From a virus, in IMG/VR virus record IMGVR_UViG_3300028272_000002, positions 1-34,527 of that record: a stretch of 34,527 bases of DNA; one strand, written 5' to 3'. Below are positions 20,175 through 28,800 of this stretch, in pieces (positions within the stretch are counted from its first letter, which is position 1; the number at the start of each line of letters is the position of its first letter). A program made the translations under genes and the position numbers. The notes under the pieces are model-generated. The model worked only from the letters and a program-made list of their open reading frames with translations. It was not told the origin of the DNA and ran no database searches.

Positions 20175-23100
20175 TGGAAAAGCAAATTTATTTACGTATC
20201 ACGTTAGCGGACGTTGATAATCAGACACAGAAGGTTGTATCCCTTAAAGAGGCTCTCCGCCAATTAGGTATAGAGAGAAGCAAGCTTATAGGTCAGCAGA
20301 AAACGGAAGAGAATCAGATCAAAAAGCTGACGGCGGAAAATCAAAAGCTATTAACTGCTATTGACAAAGATAAGACGAAAACTAAGGAATATAGTCAAAA
20401 CATTACTGAGAATAGTCAAAAGATTACTGAGAGCCGGACTAAAATTAAGGAGTTAGGAACGCAGATAGAACAGCTTAGCATAAAGCAGATGCAAGCTGGG
20501 AAAGCCGTTACTGCTGCTTCGGCTCAGATGCGGGTATTAGATAAGACCTATGGTACCGCAGCAGGATCTATCGCCCGGTTACGTGCTGAAACATCTTTAA
20601 TGATCCAGAAGGCGAATCAGATGTCAGTAACTAATGCTAAATCAAGAGTTATCCGGGATCAGCTTACTGCATCTATTCAGAAGAATCAAATGCAGATCAG
20701 GAATTTTGATCGTGCCGTATCCGGCTCACGTACTTTGGTAGGGGAGTATTCAATGGGGATAGGTCAGGCGTTCCAGAAAATAAGCATGGCTATAAGCGGG
20801 GTAATGATGGCATATATGGCGTTTGACAGGATCATTAAAGTAGGATGGAATAATTTCAAGAAATGGGAACAGGGGATAGTCAATGTTCAGACTTTACTTT
20901 TTGGAGGGATGGATGTAACGCTGGAAGGGCGTATGACGCAACTGATGAAAACATATGGGTTGGAGATAGACGAATTGACTAAGGCATTTTTCAGTTCAGT
21001 TAGTGCCGGGTTGTCTGTTGAGCAATCCCAGGAAATGATCACTCAGGCGATAATCCTTTCCAAAGCAGGGGTGACAGATTTAGCTACTGCAACAGATGGT
21101 ATGACCTCGGTGATGAATGCCTATCGATTAAGTATTGATGAGGCTGCACAGGTTGCATCGTCATTTTTCGTAGCGCAGAAATATGGTAAAATGACGGTGG
21201 AGGATTTGGCTAAAGTTGTAGGGAACATAGCACCTATAGCTAATGTAGCCGGGGCATCCTATCAGGAAGTAGCAACGATGATGGCTATGATGACAAAGAA
21301 TGGACTTAATGCCCGTATGGCTGCTACTGCTATCAGGGCAGCAATGTTGTCAATGATAAAGCCTACGGCAACCGCTAAGAAAGCATTTGACGAATTAGGT
21401 ATCACGTGGGGTGCTACGGGTGTAAGAGAACAGGGTATGGTTACGATCCTCCATAAAATAGCTGATGCATACGATAAGAATGCGGACGTATTAGTGCGGT
21501 TAACACCAAATATCCGGGCATTGATTGGCTTAGGGGTGATGAATAAAAAGGCAATGGAAGATTTTGACGTCATGCTTAAAGATGTCAATGAAGATTATGG
21601 TGAGGGTGGATTCCTGATGAAAGCGTATGCTATGCAGATGGATACAGCTGCGGAGAAAGCTAAAGTATTCAAGGCAAACATACGTCTGGCAGGTATGGAG
21701 TTATCTCACCGTTTACATCCTGCACAGAGTCTTGTGAAAAAAGGTCTGTTTGAATTATCAGAATGGTTTCTGAAAAACGCTGATGCTATCTTTAAATTCA
21801 TACATATCATAGGTATAGCTACGGGTGCACTTTTGCTACATCGGTTAACTATGATGATAATAAACTCTGTCAAAGTAGCATCTATTGCTATCACGAATGG
21901 GCTGACGGCAGCACAGGTCATGGAGAATTCTACTATTAAAGCTAATACAGTCATAACGAAGATAGCTATTGCACTTAAAAAAGCGTATGCTTGGGCTGCC
22001 ACAAACCTTACAAGCGCAACAAAGATCGCTACTGTAGCACAGAAGGCATGGAATACGGCAATGACATCTAACCCTATCGGATTAATTATTACCGGAGTAG
22101 CGGCATTGATATCGATACTTACCCTGTTACCGAAAAAGATCTCTGCAGTATCAAAGGTTAAACAGGAGATGAATGATATTGATTTAGAGGTTAATAAAAA
22201 TACACTCGTTCAGATTCGGCAGGTTGAGAAATTAGTAAATATTATAAAGGACTCAAAGTCAAGCTATCTGGATGTTAAATCTGCAAAGGAACAGTTGTCT
22301 GAAATTGATAAAGTCCGGTTGTCAAATATCAATAAGGAAACACTTGCCAATGGGGAAGCAAGAAAATCATTGGATCTATGGATTATAAGTATCAAGGAGG
22401 AAGCAAGAGTAAAAGCTATTAACGCAAAAATGGATGAGATTGCAGCAAAGCGGTTAGATGTAGAGGCGGGTAAGGGAGTAGACCCGAAGTTTTTCGGAAG
22501 GGTGTGGAATTCTATAAAGGCGTTAGGGAATGCTAATGTAGCTACTTTTTATGATGCTAAGACGGCTATCAATAATACTACGGATGCGTTGGCAGAATTA
22601 AATCAGGAAGAGGAATTATATCTGGCGCAGTTAAATACGTCTTCAACGGCAGTAAACGATCAGGTAGAATTAGCACTAAACTGGGAAACACGGTTACAGG
22701 AATTACAGAAGGCGAGGGCAGAGCTTGAATCCAATACCGTTAAGGGTATAAAGGAAAGGATGGCGGCAGAGATTGAGGAATATGATCTTGAAGCATCAAA
22801 TATTGAGACTGAGGTTACAGATGATCAGATGCGTTTTGAGATGTTGGATGAACTGGAAGAAACGCATCTGTTAAAGATGGAAGAAATGGAGGAGGAATTA
22901 CGCAATGCCTCTAAAGGTACGACAAAAGCATTAAAAGATGATGCTAAAAGTGCTACAGATGCTTATAAGACCTTAACGGAATCTATTATTGAATCTCTTG
23001 AGAGTACGGGTGCTAAAGAGATCGTTAAAACAGAAGTGGAATATACATCAAAGAAGGAAGAAGCAGCAGGGATAGATAATGTCGTTTTGAAACAGAAGGC

Positions 23101-24895
23101 ATTGGAATTAGCTGCCGGGGAACACGCTAAGGCTATAATGGAAATATATAACAAAGAAGATTTTACATCGGTTATAGCATCACAACTAACAGAAGTACAA
23201 ACAGTTTATACTACAGCTGTTTCAGCTATACGTGAAGAATTCGGTAAGACCGAAGCAGGATATGCTAAGGAGTTAGATGCTCTTGAAGAGTTTGCTAAAG
23301 GTACGGAAAACATATTTTCCGGGTTTAAGATCTCACAGCTTATTGAAGAAGATAGAATAAAGCAACAGGGAGAATTTGAAAAGATGAGGTCTGATGAAAA
23401 TAAGATATTCGATAACAGACTTAAAGAATATAGTCTGTTTAGCGTAAACATGGAAACGCTAACTGCGGATCAGCTTACGGCATTGGAAATACTCAATGAA
23501 GAGCATAATAAAAAACTTCTGGATATCTATGATAAGGAGTTAGAGGATAAGATCGTAAAAGCAGAGGAAGCCTATAAGACTGAAACCATTGCCCGTAATG
23601 CAATCTTTCAGGAGGAACTTCTTGCATTAGGAGATAATGAAGCTGCTAAGATAAAGCTAAAGGAAAAGTTTGCACTTGAAGAACTGAATAGGCAACGGGA
23701 GTATATCACGAATACCATATCCATGTTGCAGGAGCAGCTAACTCCTGCCTTAGCGTTAACGGAAGGGATAGTAGGTATTACCTTATCAGAAGAAGAAAAA
23801 GCAGCCCTGACGAAGCGTATTAATGAATTACGGGCTGAATTAGCAAAGCTTGGGGTTAGTATCACAGAACTTGATAAGGGAACGGGTAAGGATATTTTCG
23901 GTCAGACACAGGATGATTGGAATAACCTAAAGAAAAACATGGTAGGGATATCAGAAAGTGGGGATATCCTATTTGGTACTTTTGAGACCGTAAAAGAAAG
24001 TATTGATACCTTTATAGATGCTGAGGATATTACTGCAAAGATAGAAGCTATAGGTGCGGCCGCAACTTCTATTATGTCTGGATATGATGGTATCAGGACA
24101 CAGCTTGAGAATAATGCAATAGCAGAATCTGAACAAAGGGCAGCTCAGCAAACGCTTATTATTGAAAATGAATATGACAGGCAGAAAGCCTCTTTAGATT
24201 CACAGTTAGCCAAGAAGACTATAACGGAAGAAGTCTATAATCAAAAGGTTGAGGCTTTGGATAATAAGACAGCCTCCCGGAAGAAAAAACTTGAAGATGA
24301 TATTGATAAAAAGAAACAGGAAATTGAATTCAAACAGGCACGCAGAGATAAAATTAATGCAATTTTTTCTATTCTGATAAATACAGCGGTTGGTGTAGTT
24401 AAGGCATTTCCAAATATTATTTTGATGGCTTTATTAGCCGTAATAGGTGCTGCATCATTAGCAATGGTAGCTGCTACTCCATTGCCTAAACATGCTTTTG
24501 GAAAACGACCGGGAAAACAACAGGGAAAGGGTATGGTTATACCGGGGAATGATGCCTGGGATTCTGATAATTACTTAGCAAGGATTTCCTCTAAGGAAGT
24601 TGTTTTAAATGCTCGTAGTATGACAGATAGTGATGTATTAACCCTGACGGGTACTCCAAGGGAGATCGCATCACAAATCAATTCCTACAAGGGTTATGGT
24701 GTAAAATTCGCCTATGGTGGCACAATGGCAGTTAATTCGTCAAAACCTGGTTCTACAATAGATCGTGAATTGGTAAAGGAAATAGTAGAAGAAACCGTTG
24801 ATGGGATATTAGGAATACCTGTTTACGTTCTTGAAAGTAATATCACAAAAGCTCAAAGACTTGTTAAGGTTGTTAAAACAGCTGGTGATCTATGA
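20174..24895 (+). CDS. tail tape measure protein (TP901 family)
   Basis: A 1573-aa protein that fixes tail length and later helps DNA entry. Residues 1-115 form a Gln/Lys-rich coiled coil. Residues about 254-455 match the TP901-type core (YGLEIDELTKAFFSSVSAGL, VMNAYRLSIDEAAQVASSFF, TPNIRALIGLGVM). Hydrophobic segments follow at about 548-565, 633-655 and 1397-1437, with long coiled coils (about 700-1390) between the last two. The start shares one base with the previous stop (TAATG). The length implies a long, non-contractile tail; no sheath gene is seen. The stop overlaps the glycosyltransferase start. Confidence 0.92.
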   Translation: MEKQIYLRITLADVDNQTQKVVSLKEALRQLGIERSKLIGQQKTEENQIKKLTAENQKLLTAIDKDKTKTKEYSQNITENSQKITESRTKIKELGTQIEQLSIKQMQAGKAVTAASAQMRVLDKTYGTAAGSIARLRAETSLMIQKANQMSVTNAKSRVIRDQLTASIQKNQMQIRNFDRAVSGSRTLVGEYSMGIGQAFQKISMAISGVMMAYMAFDRIIKVGWNNFKKWEQGIVNVQTLLFGGMDVTLEGRMTQLMKTYGLEIDELTKAFFSSVSAGLSVEQSQEMITQAIILSKAGVTDLATATDGMTSVMNAYRLSIDEAAQVASSFFVAQKYGKMTVEDLAKVVGNIAPIANVAGASYQEVATMMAMMTKNGLNARMAATAIRAAMLSMIKPTATAKKAFDELGITWGATGVREQGMVTILHKIADAYDKNADVLVRLTPNIRALIGLGVMNKKAMEDFDVMLKDVNEDYGEGGFLMKAYAMQMDTAAEKAKVFKANIRLAGMELSHRLHPAQSLVKKGLFELSEWFLKNADAIFKFIHIIGIATGALLLHRLTMMIINSVKVASIAITNGLTAAQVMENSTIKANTVITKIAIALKKAYAWAATNLTSATKIATVAQKAWNTAMTSNPIGLIITGVAALISILTLLPKKISAVSKVKQEMNDIDLEVNKNTLVQIRQVEKLVNIIKDSKSSYLDVKSAKEQLSEIDKVRLSNINKETLANGEARKSLDLWIISIKEEARVKAINAKMDEIAAKRLDVEAGKGVDPKFFGRVWNSIKALGNANVATFYDAKTAINNTTDALAELNQEEELYLAQLNTSSTAVNDQVELALNWETRLQELQKARAELESNTVKGIKERMAAEIEEYDLEASNIETEVTDDQMRFEMLDELEETHLLKMEEMEEELRNASKGTTKALKDDAKSATDAYKTLTESIIESLESTGAKEIVKTEVEYTSKKEEAAGIDNVVLKQKALELAAGEHAKAIMEIYNKEDFTSVIASQLTEVQTVYTTAVSAIREEFGKTEAGYAKELDALEEFAKGTENIFSGFKISQLIEEDRIKQQGEFEKMRSDENKIFDNRLKEYSLFSVNMETLTADQLTALEILNEEHNKKLLDIYDKELEDKIVKAEEAYKTETIARNAIFQEELLALGDNEAAKIKLKEKFALEELNRQREYITNTISMLQEQLTPALALTEGIVGITLSEEEKAALTKRINELRAELAKLGVSITELDKGTGKDIFGQTQDDWNNLKKNMVGISESGDILFGTFETVKESIDTFIDAEDITAKIEAIGAAATSIMSGYDGIRTQLENNAIAESEQRAAQQTLIIENEYDRQKASLDSQLAKKTITEEVYNQKVEALDNKTASRKKKLEDDIDKKKQEIEFKQARRDKINAIFSILINTAVGVVKAFPNIILMALLAVIGAASLAMVAATPLPKHAFGKRPGKQQGKGMVIPGNDAWDSDNYLARISSKEVVLNARSMTDSDVLTLTGTPREIASQINSYKGYGVKFAYGGTMAVNSSKPGSTIDRELVKEIVEETVDGILGIPVYVLESNITKAQRLVKVVKTAGDL

Positions 24896-25521
24896 AATTC
24901 AGTATAGTTATAGCTGACCGGGGCGATAGACCTCAATTTCTTGAACATTGTATTTTTCAGATGGAACGGCAGACAGTACAACCATCAGAAATTTTGCTGG
25001 TTAATCATCTACCTTTAAAAGAAGGGTTTGACATTAACGAAAGGTTACTGTTAGGCGTTACATCATCCCGGTATGACCGTATATTTTTTATTGAGAACGA
25101 TGATTATTACCCGGATAATTATTTTGAGGTTATGCTTAGGTATAGTCGGTTTAACTTCATTGGTATTCGCCGGACAATTTATTACAACATTTTTAATAAC
25201 AGGTATTCAATCCTTAATCATTGGGGTGAACAGCGATCAAGTTTATTTTGTACCGCAATCATTAAGAACCCCTTAATCTATAAATTATTTTATGGTAATA
25301 ATTTCGTTGATCTTCGCCTTTGGGAATATGCACGTTATACTAATTCATACTATCTGTTAGATTTAGATCAGATATGCCCTATCGGTATAAAACATGGTAT
25401 TGGGTTGTGTGGTGGGGAAGGGCATAGAAGTCATTTATTGCTTTCCGATCAGGGGAAAACATGGCTTAGGGATCACGTCAGGCCGGAGAGTTTTGAGTTT
25501 TATAAAACGATCAATAAATAA
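24892..25521 (+). CDS. glycosyltransferase, GT-A type
   Basis: A 209-aa protein beginning KFSIVIADRGDRPQFLEHCI, the nucleotide-sugar binding start of GT-A folds, with IFFIENDDYYPDNYF (about 64-78) supplying the metal-binding Asp pair (D70, D71). The rest (GGEGHRSHLLLS near the end) is plausible for the acceptor half. It transfers a sugar, probably to a virion or host component. It starts in an ATGA overlap with the tape measure gene, so it is an integral part of the late tail operon. Confidence 0.75.
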   Translation: MKFSIVIADRGDRPQFLEHCIFQMERQTVQPSEILLVNHLPLKEGFDINERLLLGVTSSRYDRIFFIENDDYYPDNYFEVMLRYSRFNFIGIRRTIYYNIFNNRYSILNHWGEQRSSLFCTAIIKNPLIYKLFYGNNFVDLRLWEYARYTNSYYLLDLDQICPIGIKHGIGLCGGEGHRSHLLLSDQGKTWLRDHVRPESFEFYKTINK

Positions 25522-25570
25522 ATGTCCTATATGTTCATTTCAATTCCAGTATAGTGCGATTAAAATTAAG

Positions 25571-26101
25571 ATGGCACATAAAGCACAACAGGATTTTATC
25601 AGGGAAGTCAAACTACGCCTACCGAAATATTTTACCGGGGTAAATGTTTTAGACTGCGGATCATTGGATATCAATGGTAACAATCGGGAATTTTTTGATG
25701 ATAGCAGGTATATAGGATTAGATATCATACCGGGTAGGAATGTGGATATTGTTTGTCCGGCGCATAAATATCATGAATATGGGTTTGATGTTGTCATTTC
25801 AACGGAGATGCTTGAACATGATAAGTTCTGGAAAAAAAGCCTTGAAAATATTTATTTAATGGTTCGGGATAATGGGCTTATTATTCTAACTGCTGCAACT
25901 ACCGGGCGGGAACCGCATGGTATACCGGGGCATCATCCAAAGGATAGCCCGGCAACCCATAATTACTATTTGAATATTACAAAAGAAATGCTTGTATCTG
26001 TCTTTAGCCCAGGTATGTTCAACATATATCAATTATTTATAAACCATACTGATATATATTTCTATGGTATCAAAAACAATCTATGTCGTTGCATCTGGTA
26101 A
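25571..26101 (+). CDS. SAM-dependent methyltransferase (type 11 like)
   Basis: A 176-aa protein from ATG 25571 (MAHKAQQDFIREVK). Motif I is VLDCGSLDINGN (26-37), the post-I acidic residue is D51 (YIGLDI), and motif IV-like FDVVISTEMLEHDKFW lies at 72-87, all of a class I methyltransferase. The same frame stays open upstream with a CPIC motif, and a TTG near 25493 could give a longer form. Sits between a glycosyltransferase and an MptE-like protein; the acceptor is unknown. Confidence 0.7.
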   Translation: MAHKAQQDFIREVKLRLPKYFTGVNVLDCGSLDINGNNREFFDDSRYIGLDIIPGRNVDIVCPAHKYHEYGFDVVISTEMLEHDKFWKKSLENIYLMVRDNGLIILTAATTGREPHGIPGHHPKDSPATHNYYLNITKEMLVSVFSPGMFNIYQLFINHTDIYFYGIKNNLCRCIW

Positions 26102-26594
26102 TACACTAAGAGGTTTTGACTTTGAGAAACTTCGTGGGGGGGAGATCATAACTGTAAATGATAATTTTAGGTTTATACCTTTTGCTCAACACTTAGTTAT
26201 CTTAGACCTAAAGTTTTATAAACAGTATAAACGTGAATTACGAAGCTTTAAGGGTAAAATCTATAATGACCGGGGTATATTGGGTAGTATCCCTATCCCT
26301 ACGACATCTATTAATAATTCAGGTTATTCAGCTATTAAACTGGCCATGTCATTTCATCCGAGGATAATTCATCTATTAGGGTTTGATTTATGCCGTGAAA
26401 AATATGTCCATCATTTTGACGATCAGCCCGTACCTAATTTTACCAACTTCCAAAGAGTAGCTAATGCAATTAATGAGATCAATACCCGTATAAAAATCTA
26501 TAATTATAGTGATGTTTCAATCATCACTAAATTTCCTAAAATACCCTTAATAGATTTACCATTACCTTTTTGTACCAAAAATGGTACAAAATAA
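26064..26594 (+). CDS. MptE/DUF115 or sialyltransferase-like protein
   Basis: A 176-aa protein opening KTIYVVASGNTLRGFDFEKL, then ITVNDNFRFIPFAQHLVILD (about 29-48), and SGYSAIKLAMSF with IIHLLGFDL (about 85-110). This pattern is that of the Rossmann-like fold shared by DUF115/MptE-like proteins and some CMP-sugar glycosyltransferases. It overlaps the methyltransferase by 38 bp. Together the three genes look like a small glycan or surface-modification set. The C-terminus runs into the palindromic operator at 26569. Confidence 0.6.
   Translation: MVSKTIYVVASGNTLRGFDFEKLRGGEIITVNDNFRFIPFAQHLVILDLKFYKQYKRELRSFKGKIYNDRGILGSIPIPTTSINNSGYSAIKLAMSFHPRIIHLLGFDLCREKYVHHFDDQPVPNFTNFQRVANAINEINTRIKIYNYSDVSIITKFPKIPLIDLPLPFCTKNGTK
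26569..26590. promoter_or_regulatory. 9-4-9 palindromic operator, copy 1
   Basis: TTTGTACCA (26569-26577), AAAA, TGGTACAAA (26582-26590): a perfect 9-bp inverted repeat. It lies 5 bp upstream of the TTTG element of the next promoter. A near-identical palindrome is at 28727-28748 with the same spacing to its promoter. It overlaps the end of the upstream gene. Confidence 0.65.
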
Positions 26595-26595
26595 G

Positions 26596-26627
26596 TTTGA
26601 CTACCATTAATTTAGATTGTATTTTTG
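26596..26627 (+). promoter_or_regulatory. late promoter for tail tube and connector genes
   Basis: TTTG (26596-26599), 20-bp spacer, TATTTTTG (26620-26627): full consensus. Start of transcription is expected near 26634, 24 bp before the gene at 26658. Confidence 0.75.
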
Positions 26628-26657
26628 CTCATTGAATAACTTTTAATCTCTAATGTC

Positions 26658-27221
26658 ATGGCAATCGCGAATTATGTAAAAGTTTGTGAAAAGAATGTAC
26701 CCGGCGTTAACAGTTTATTTTATACCGAAGTAGGTAACATTGATACCGTTACCATTACTGACGGTGAAATTACTGCGGTTACGATGGGGACTGCTACTAA
26801 TTTCTTCCATGAGTTTGATGCTGACATTGATTCCATCGAGTATAGTTGGGAAGGCAAAGGATCAAAAAACTATTTCGGCAAGCAGACGCTTGAAGCCGGA
26901 TTCAGTAAACTCACCAAAGATCTTTTAACGGCAAAGAAATCTCTTGTAGATGCTATCAACTGCGGTATGATCCCTATCTGGATTGATGGTAATAGTCAGG
27001 CTTGGATGGGTTGGAATGATAGCGAAAAAGCCAAGCGCCCATGGAACAATATCGAAGATACCTTTAAGACCGGGAAAAAGCCATCGGATGAAGATGGTGG
27101 TATTTTCGTTATCACAATTTCGGGTGAAACGGGGTATGATGCCACACCTTTTAATGCGGCCCTAACGGCATCTATCATTGCAGAAGCTACGGCTGCATCT
27201 TTGTTTATTGATTTTAATTAA
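26658..27221 (+). CDS. major tail (tube) protein candidate
   Basis: A 187-aa protein starting MAIANYVKVCEKNVPGVNSL. It has alternating strands (YTEVGNIDTVTITDGEITAV; FHEFDADIDSIEYSWEG), a Gly-rich GGIFVITISGETG segment and an Ala-rich end, typical of tail tube proteins. A dedicated consensus promoter drives it, as expected for a highly expressed virion protein. Its position after the tape measure is unusual for a tube gene, so the call is moderate. Confidence 0.55.
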   Translation: MAIANYVKVCEKNVPGVNSLFYTEVGNIDTVTITDGEITAVTMGTATNFFHEFDADIDSIEYSWEGKGSKNYFGKQTLEAGFSKLTKDLLTAKKSLVDAINCGMIPIWIDGNSQAWMGWNDSEKAKRPWNNIEDTFKTGKKPSDEDGGIFVITISGETGYDATPFNAALTASIIAEATAASLFIDFN

Positions 27222-27222
27222 G

Positions 27223-27453
27223 ATGTACCGGGTTGTAAAAGGACAGGAAAAAGGCGTAGTATTCCTGATGAAGAAACCACATGGAATGCCAAATTCAATA
27301 ATATTGGCGTTAGCTACGCAGGCCGAGCTTGAATATCTTTATTTAAAAGGACATCCCTTTGTATATAAGGATATTGAACCACAGGAGAAAATTAAGGAAG
27401 ATCCTGAAAGTGAGGTCAAGAAGAAAGAAAAACCTATAATCCGTAAACTTTAA
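27223..27453 (+). CDS. small virion-associated protein candidate (76 aa)
   Basis: ATG 27223, one base after the tube-gene stop, opens 76 codons: MYRVVKGQEKGVVFLMKKPH, then a helix (LALATQAELEYLYLKGHPF) and a Lys/Glu-rich tail. The helix-with-YLYLKGH pattern is common in small head-tail interface or assembly proteins of Bacteroidetes phages, as far as I recall. Function not established. Confidence 0.45.
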   Translation: MYRVVKGQEKGVVFLMKKPHGMPNSIILALATQAELEYLYLKGHPFVYKDIEPQEKIKEDPESEVKKKEKPIIRKL

Positions 27454-27456
27454 TTG

Positions 27457-28200
27457 ATGTTTATCACTAAGGAACAGGTTATAGCTCTTGCAATAAAACG
27501 TACTTTCAGCGAAGGGCTGTTAAATAATTCTGATCTGGTAGCTGCAGAACAGAAATATATCCGACCTATTCTTACCCCTGATCTTTATGATGCCGTATTA
27601 TCGGCTGCCCCAACTGAATATTTAGTGGATACGCTATCTGCCGCCGGGATGCTTTTTGTTTATACTACGGGCATGAAAGCTAACGGAAAAGCAATTACTT
27701 CAATCTCTATTGCTGACCCGGCTATCTTTACTATCTCCACACATGGGTTTCTTTCGGGACAAGATATTCATATTACAGGTACGACTATAGATAAATGGGA
27801 TGCCCTGATTAGCGATAAGTTTTTTATCTGTAATAAATTATCCGCAGATACTTTTTCACTCCTTCAAACGCTAACTACTGAATATATCAAACCCGCTCTT
27901 GCTTATTATATTGTCTATGATATTTTTAATGAGATGTTTGTGGAGTTTTCAGAGAGGGGTGTTTTCAATCTAGAAGCTAAAAATGCACAGATTATTTCAA
28001 ATCAGACCCGTACAGAAGCCCGGAATGATATTTATAATAAGGCACAGACATTGAGTCGTATTCTTAAAACCTATATTGAATTACAGGTTACAAATGAGGT
28101 AGCTATCTATAAGGATTATTATGAATCCGGGGAGATCGATTCTGTTAATTCCGATCTTGTAACTACAGGCGGGATCACTAAACGGGCTAACTACTTTTAA
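27457..28200 (+). CDS. head-tail connector-like protein with inserted beta domain
   Basis: A 247-aa protein (ATG 27457; TTG 27454 alternative). The flanking parts (MFITKEQVIALAIKRTFSEG, PILTPDLYDAVL; and after about 145 LAYYIVYDIFNEMFVEFSERG) look like the helical head-tail connector (gp6 type). Between them, about residues 80-138, lies a beta module (ITSISIADPAIFTISTHGFL, ITGTTIDKWDALISDKFFIC, DTFSLL) resembling the FCCH/Ig-like pattern often found in virion proteins. The 3' end overlaps a convergent minus-strand ORF by 14 bp. Confidence 0.55.
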   Translation: MFITKEQVIALAIKRTFSEGLLNNSDLVAAEQKYIRPILTPDLYDAVLSAAPTEYLVDTLSAAGMLFVYTTGMKANGKAITSISIADPAIFTISTHGFLSGQDIHITGTTIDKWDALISDKFFICNKLSADTFSLLQTLTTEYIKPALAYYIVYDIFNEMFVEFSERGVFNLEAKNAQIISNQTRTEARNDIYNKAQTLSRILKTYIELQVTNEVAIYKDYYESGEIDSVNSDLVTTGGITKRANYF

Positions 28201-28345
28201 GCCTTACGTCATATTCCCTTTGTATCCATTCAGTTATAGCTATTGCAGCAGATAATGGCGCACTTGTTTTACATTGCCCGATCAAAACAGCAGCGACAAT
28301 GTTAGCGATCTGTCTTTGGAAAATAAGCCAATCGTTGTCATTCAT
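28187..28345 (-). CDS. small minus-strand protein (52 aa)
   Basis: Minus-strand ORF from ATG 28345 to TAG at 28187: MNDNDWLIFQRQIANIVAAV..., a helical protein with a moderately hydrophobic Ala/Ile-rich middle. Its start overlaps the stop of the minus-strand gene at 28338-28700 by 8 bp, so it is the second gene of that operon. Its end overlaps the convergent connector gene. Function unknown. Confidence 0.5.
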   Translation of the reverse strand: MNDNDWLIFQRQIANIVAAVLIGQCKTSAPLSAAIAITEWIQREYDVRLKSS

Positions 28346-28700
28346 AGTAAATCCAATTTGTATTTATAATTTCCAGCCATGGCAGCCATTCCGTTCTCCC
28401 CGTAGGTTCAAAGGTATATCTAAAACTGTTGGTATCCCAAATAATCTGAGCCTCATAAATAGTATCAGTACCTATACTGAAATGTACTATATCACCGGGT
28501 AGATAATTGTTTTCGCCTAATTTTATAATATGGTATCCATATTCCTTTAAAATATCAGTAAGTTTTTCATTATGACATTCAGGGATAGGGCGATATTGTT
28601 TTTCATTTAGTCTTAGTGTCCGGAGTGGTATCCCGGACATTTTTTCAAGAAGTAAGAGTTTGATCAGGGGATGGGCTTTGAGGAAACGTAATATTTCCAT
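28338..28700 (-). CDS. minus-strand helix-turn-helix regulator candidate (120 aa)
   Basis: From ATG 28700 (MEILRFLKAHPLIKLLLLEK). The N-terminal half has the order of a small helix-turn-helix domain (KLLLLEKMSGIPLRTLRLNE, then CHNEKLTDILKEYGY). The second half is a strand-rich module (GDIVHFSIGTDTIYEAQIIWD, WLPWLEIINTNWIYY). The frame is open further upstream to 28841, but that part crosses the divergent promoter region and is unlikely to be coding. It is one of only two believable minus-strand genes and borders the palindrome at 28727. It likely regulates the nearby late promoters; this is inference. Confidence 0.6.
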   Translation of the reverse strand: MEILRFLKAHPLIKLLLLEKMSGIPLRTLRLNEKQYRPIPECHNEKLTDILKEYGYHIIKLGENNYLPGDIVHFSIGTDTIYEAQIIWDTNSFRYTFEPTGRTEWLPWLEIINTNWIYYE

Positions 28701-28714
28701 GATCTTCTTTTTTA

Positions 28715-28748
28715 CAAAGGTAATACTTTGTTCCAAATTTGGTACAAA
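28715..28748 (-). promoter_or_regulatory. possible promoter of the minus-strand operon
   Basis: Read on the minus strand: TTTG (28748-28745), 22-bp spacer (slightly long), TACCTTTG (28722-28715), a full -7 match. Predicted start near 28708, 8 bp before the regulator ATG. The palindromic operator fills the -33 and spacer region, so a bound protein should block it. Confidence 0.4.
28727..28748. promoter_or_regulatory. 9-4-9 palindromic operator, copy 2
   Basis: TTTGTTCCA (28727-28735), AATT, TGGTACAAA (28740-28748): the same dyad as at 26569-26590 with one mismatch in the left arm. It lies between divergent promoters, 5 bp from the -33 element of the + promoter and overlapping the - promoter. 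Confidence 0.65.
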
Positions 28749-28754
28749 ATAAAA

Positions 28755-28785
28755 TTGACTTATAATAATAAATCTTATAATTTTG
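28755..28785 (+). promoter_or_regulatory. late promoter for protease and capsid genes
   Basis: TTG (28755-28757, in ATTGAC), 20-bp spacer, TAATTTTG (28778-28785). Expected start near 28792, only about 9 bp before the ATG at 28801. Architecture matches the promoter at 26596. Confidence 0.65.
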
Positions 28786-28800
28786 TGCAAAAGATTTTCA

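Noticed and set aside
21262-24151. Several minus-strand frames of 60-110 aa within the tape measure gene
   Set aside because: Low-complexity Ser/Ile/Ala-rich products mirror the helical coding strand; typical shadows.
25394-25570. Longer N-terminus of the methyltransferase including a CPIC motif
   Set aside because: Most of it overlaps the glycosyltransferase in another frame and lacks a good start; kept only as an alternative from TTG near 25493.
26569-26590. Palindrome considered as a terminator of the enzyme trio
   Set aside because: AT-rich stem is followed by AATAAG rather than a T-run, and the twin site at 28727 shows a conserved promoter-linked position instead.
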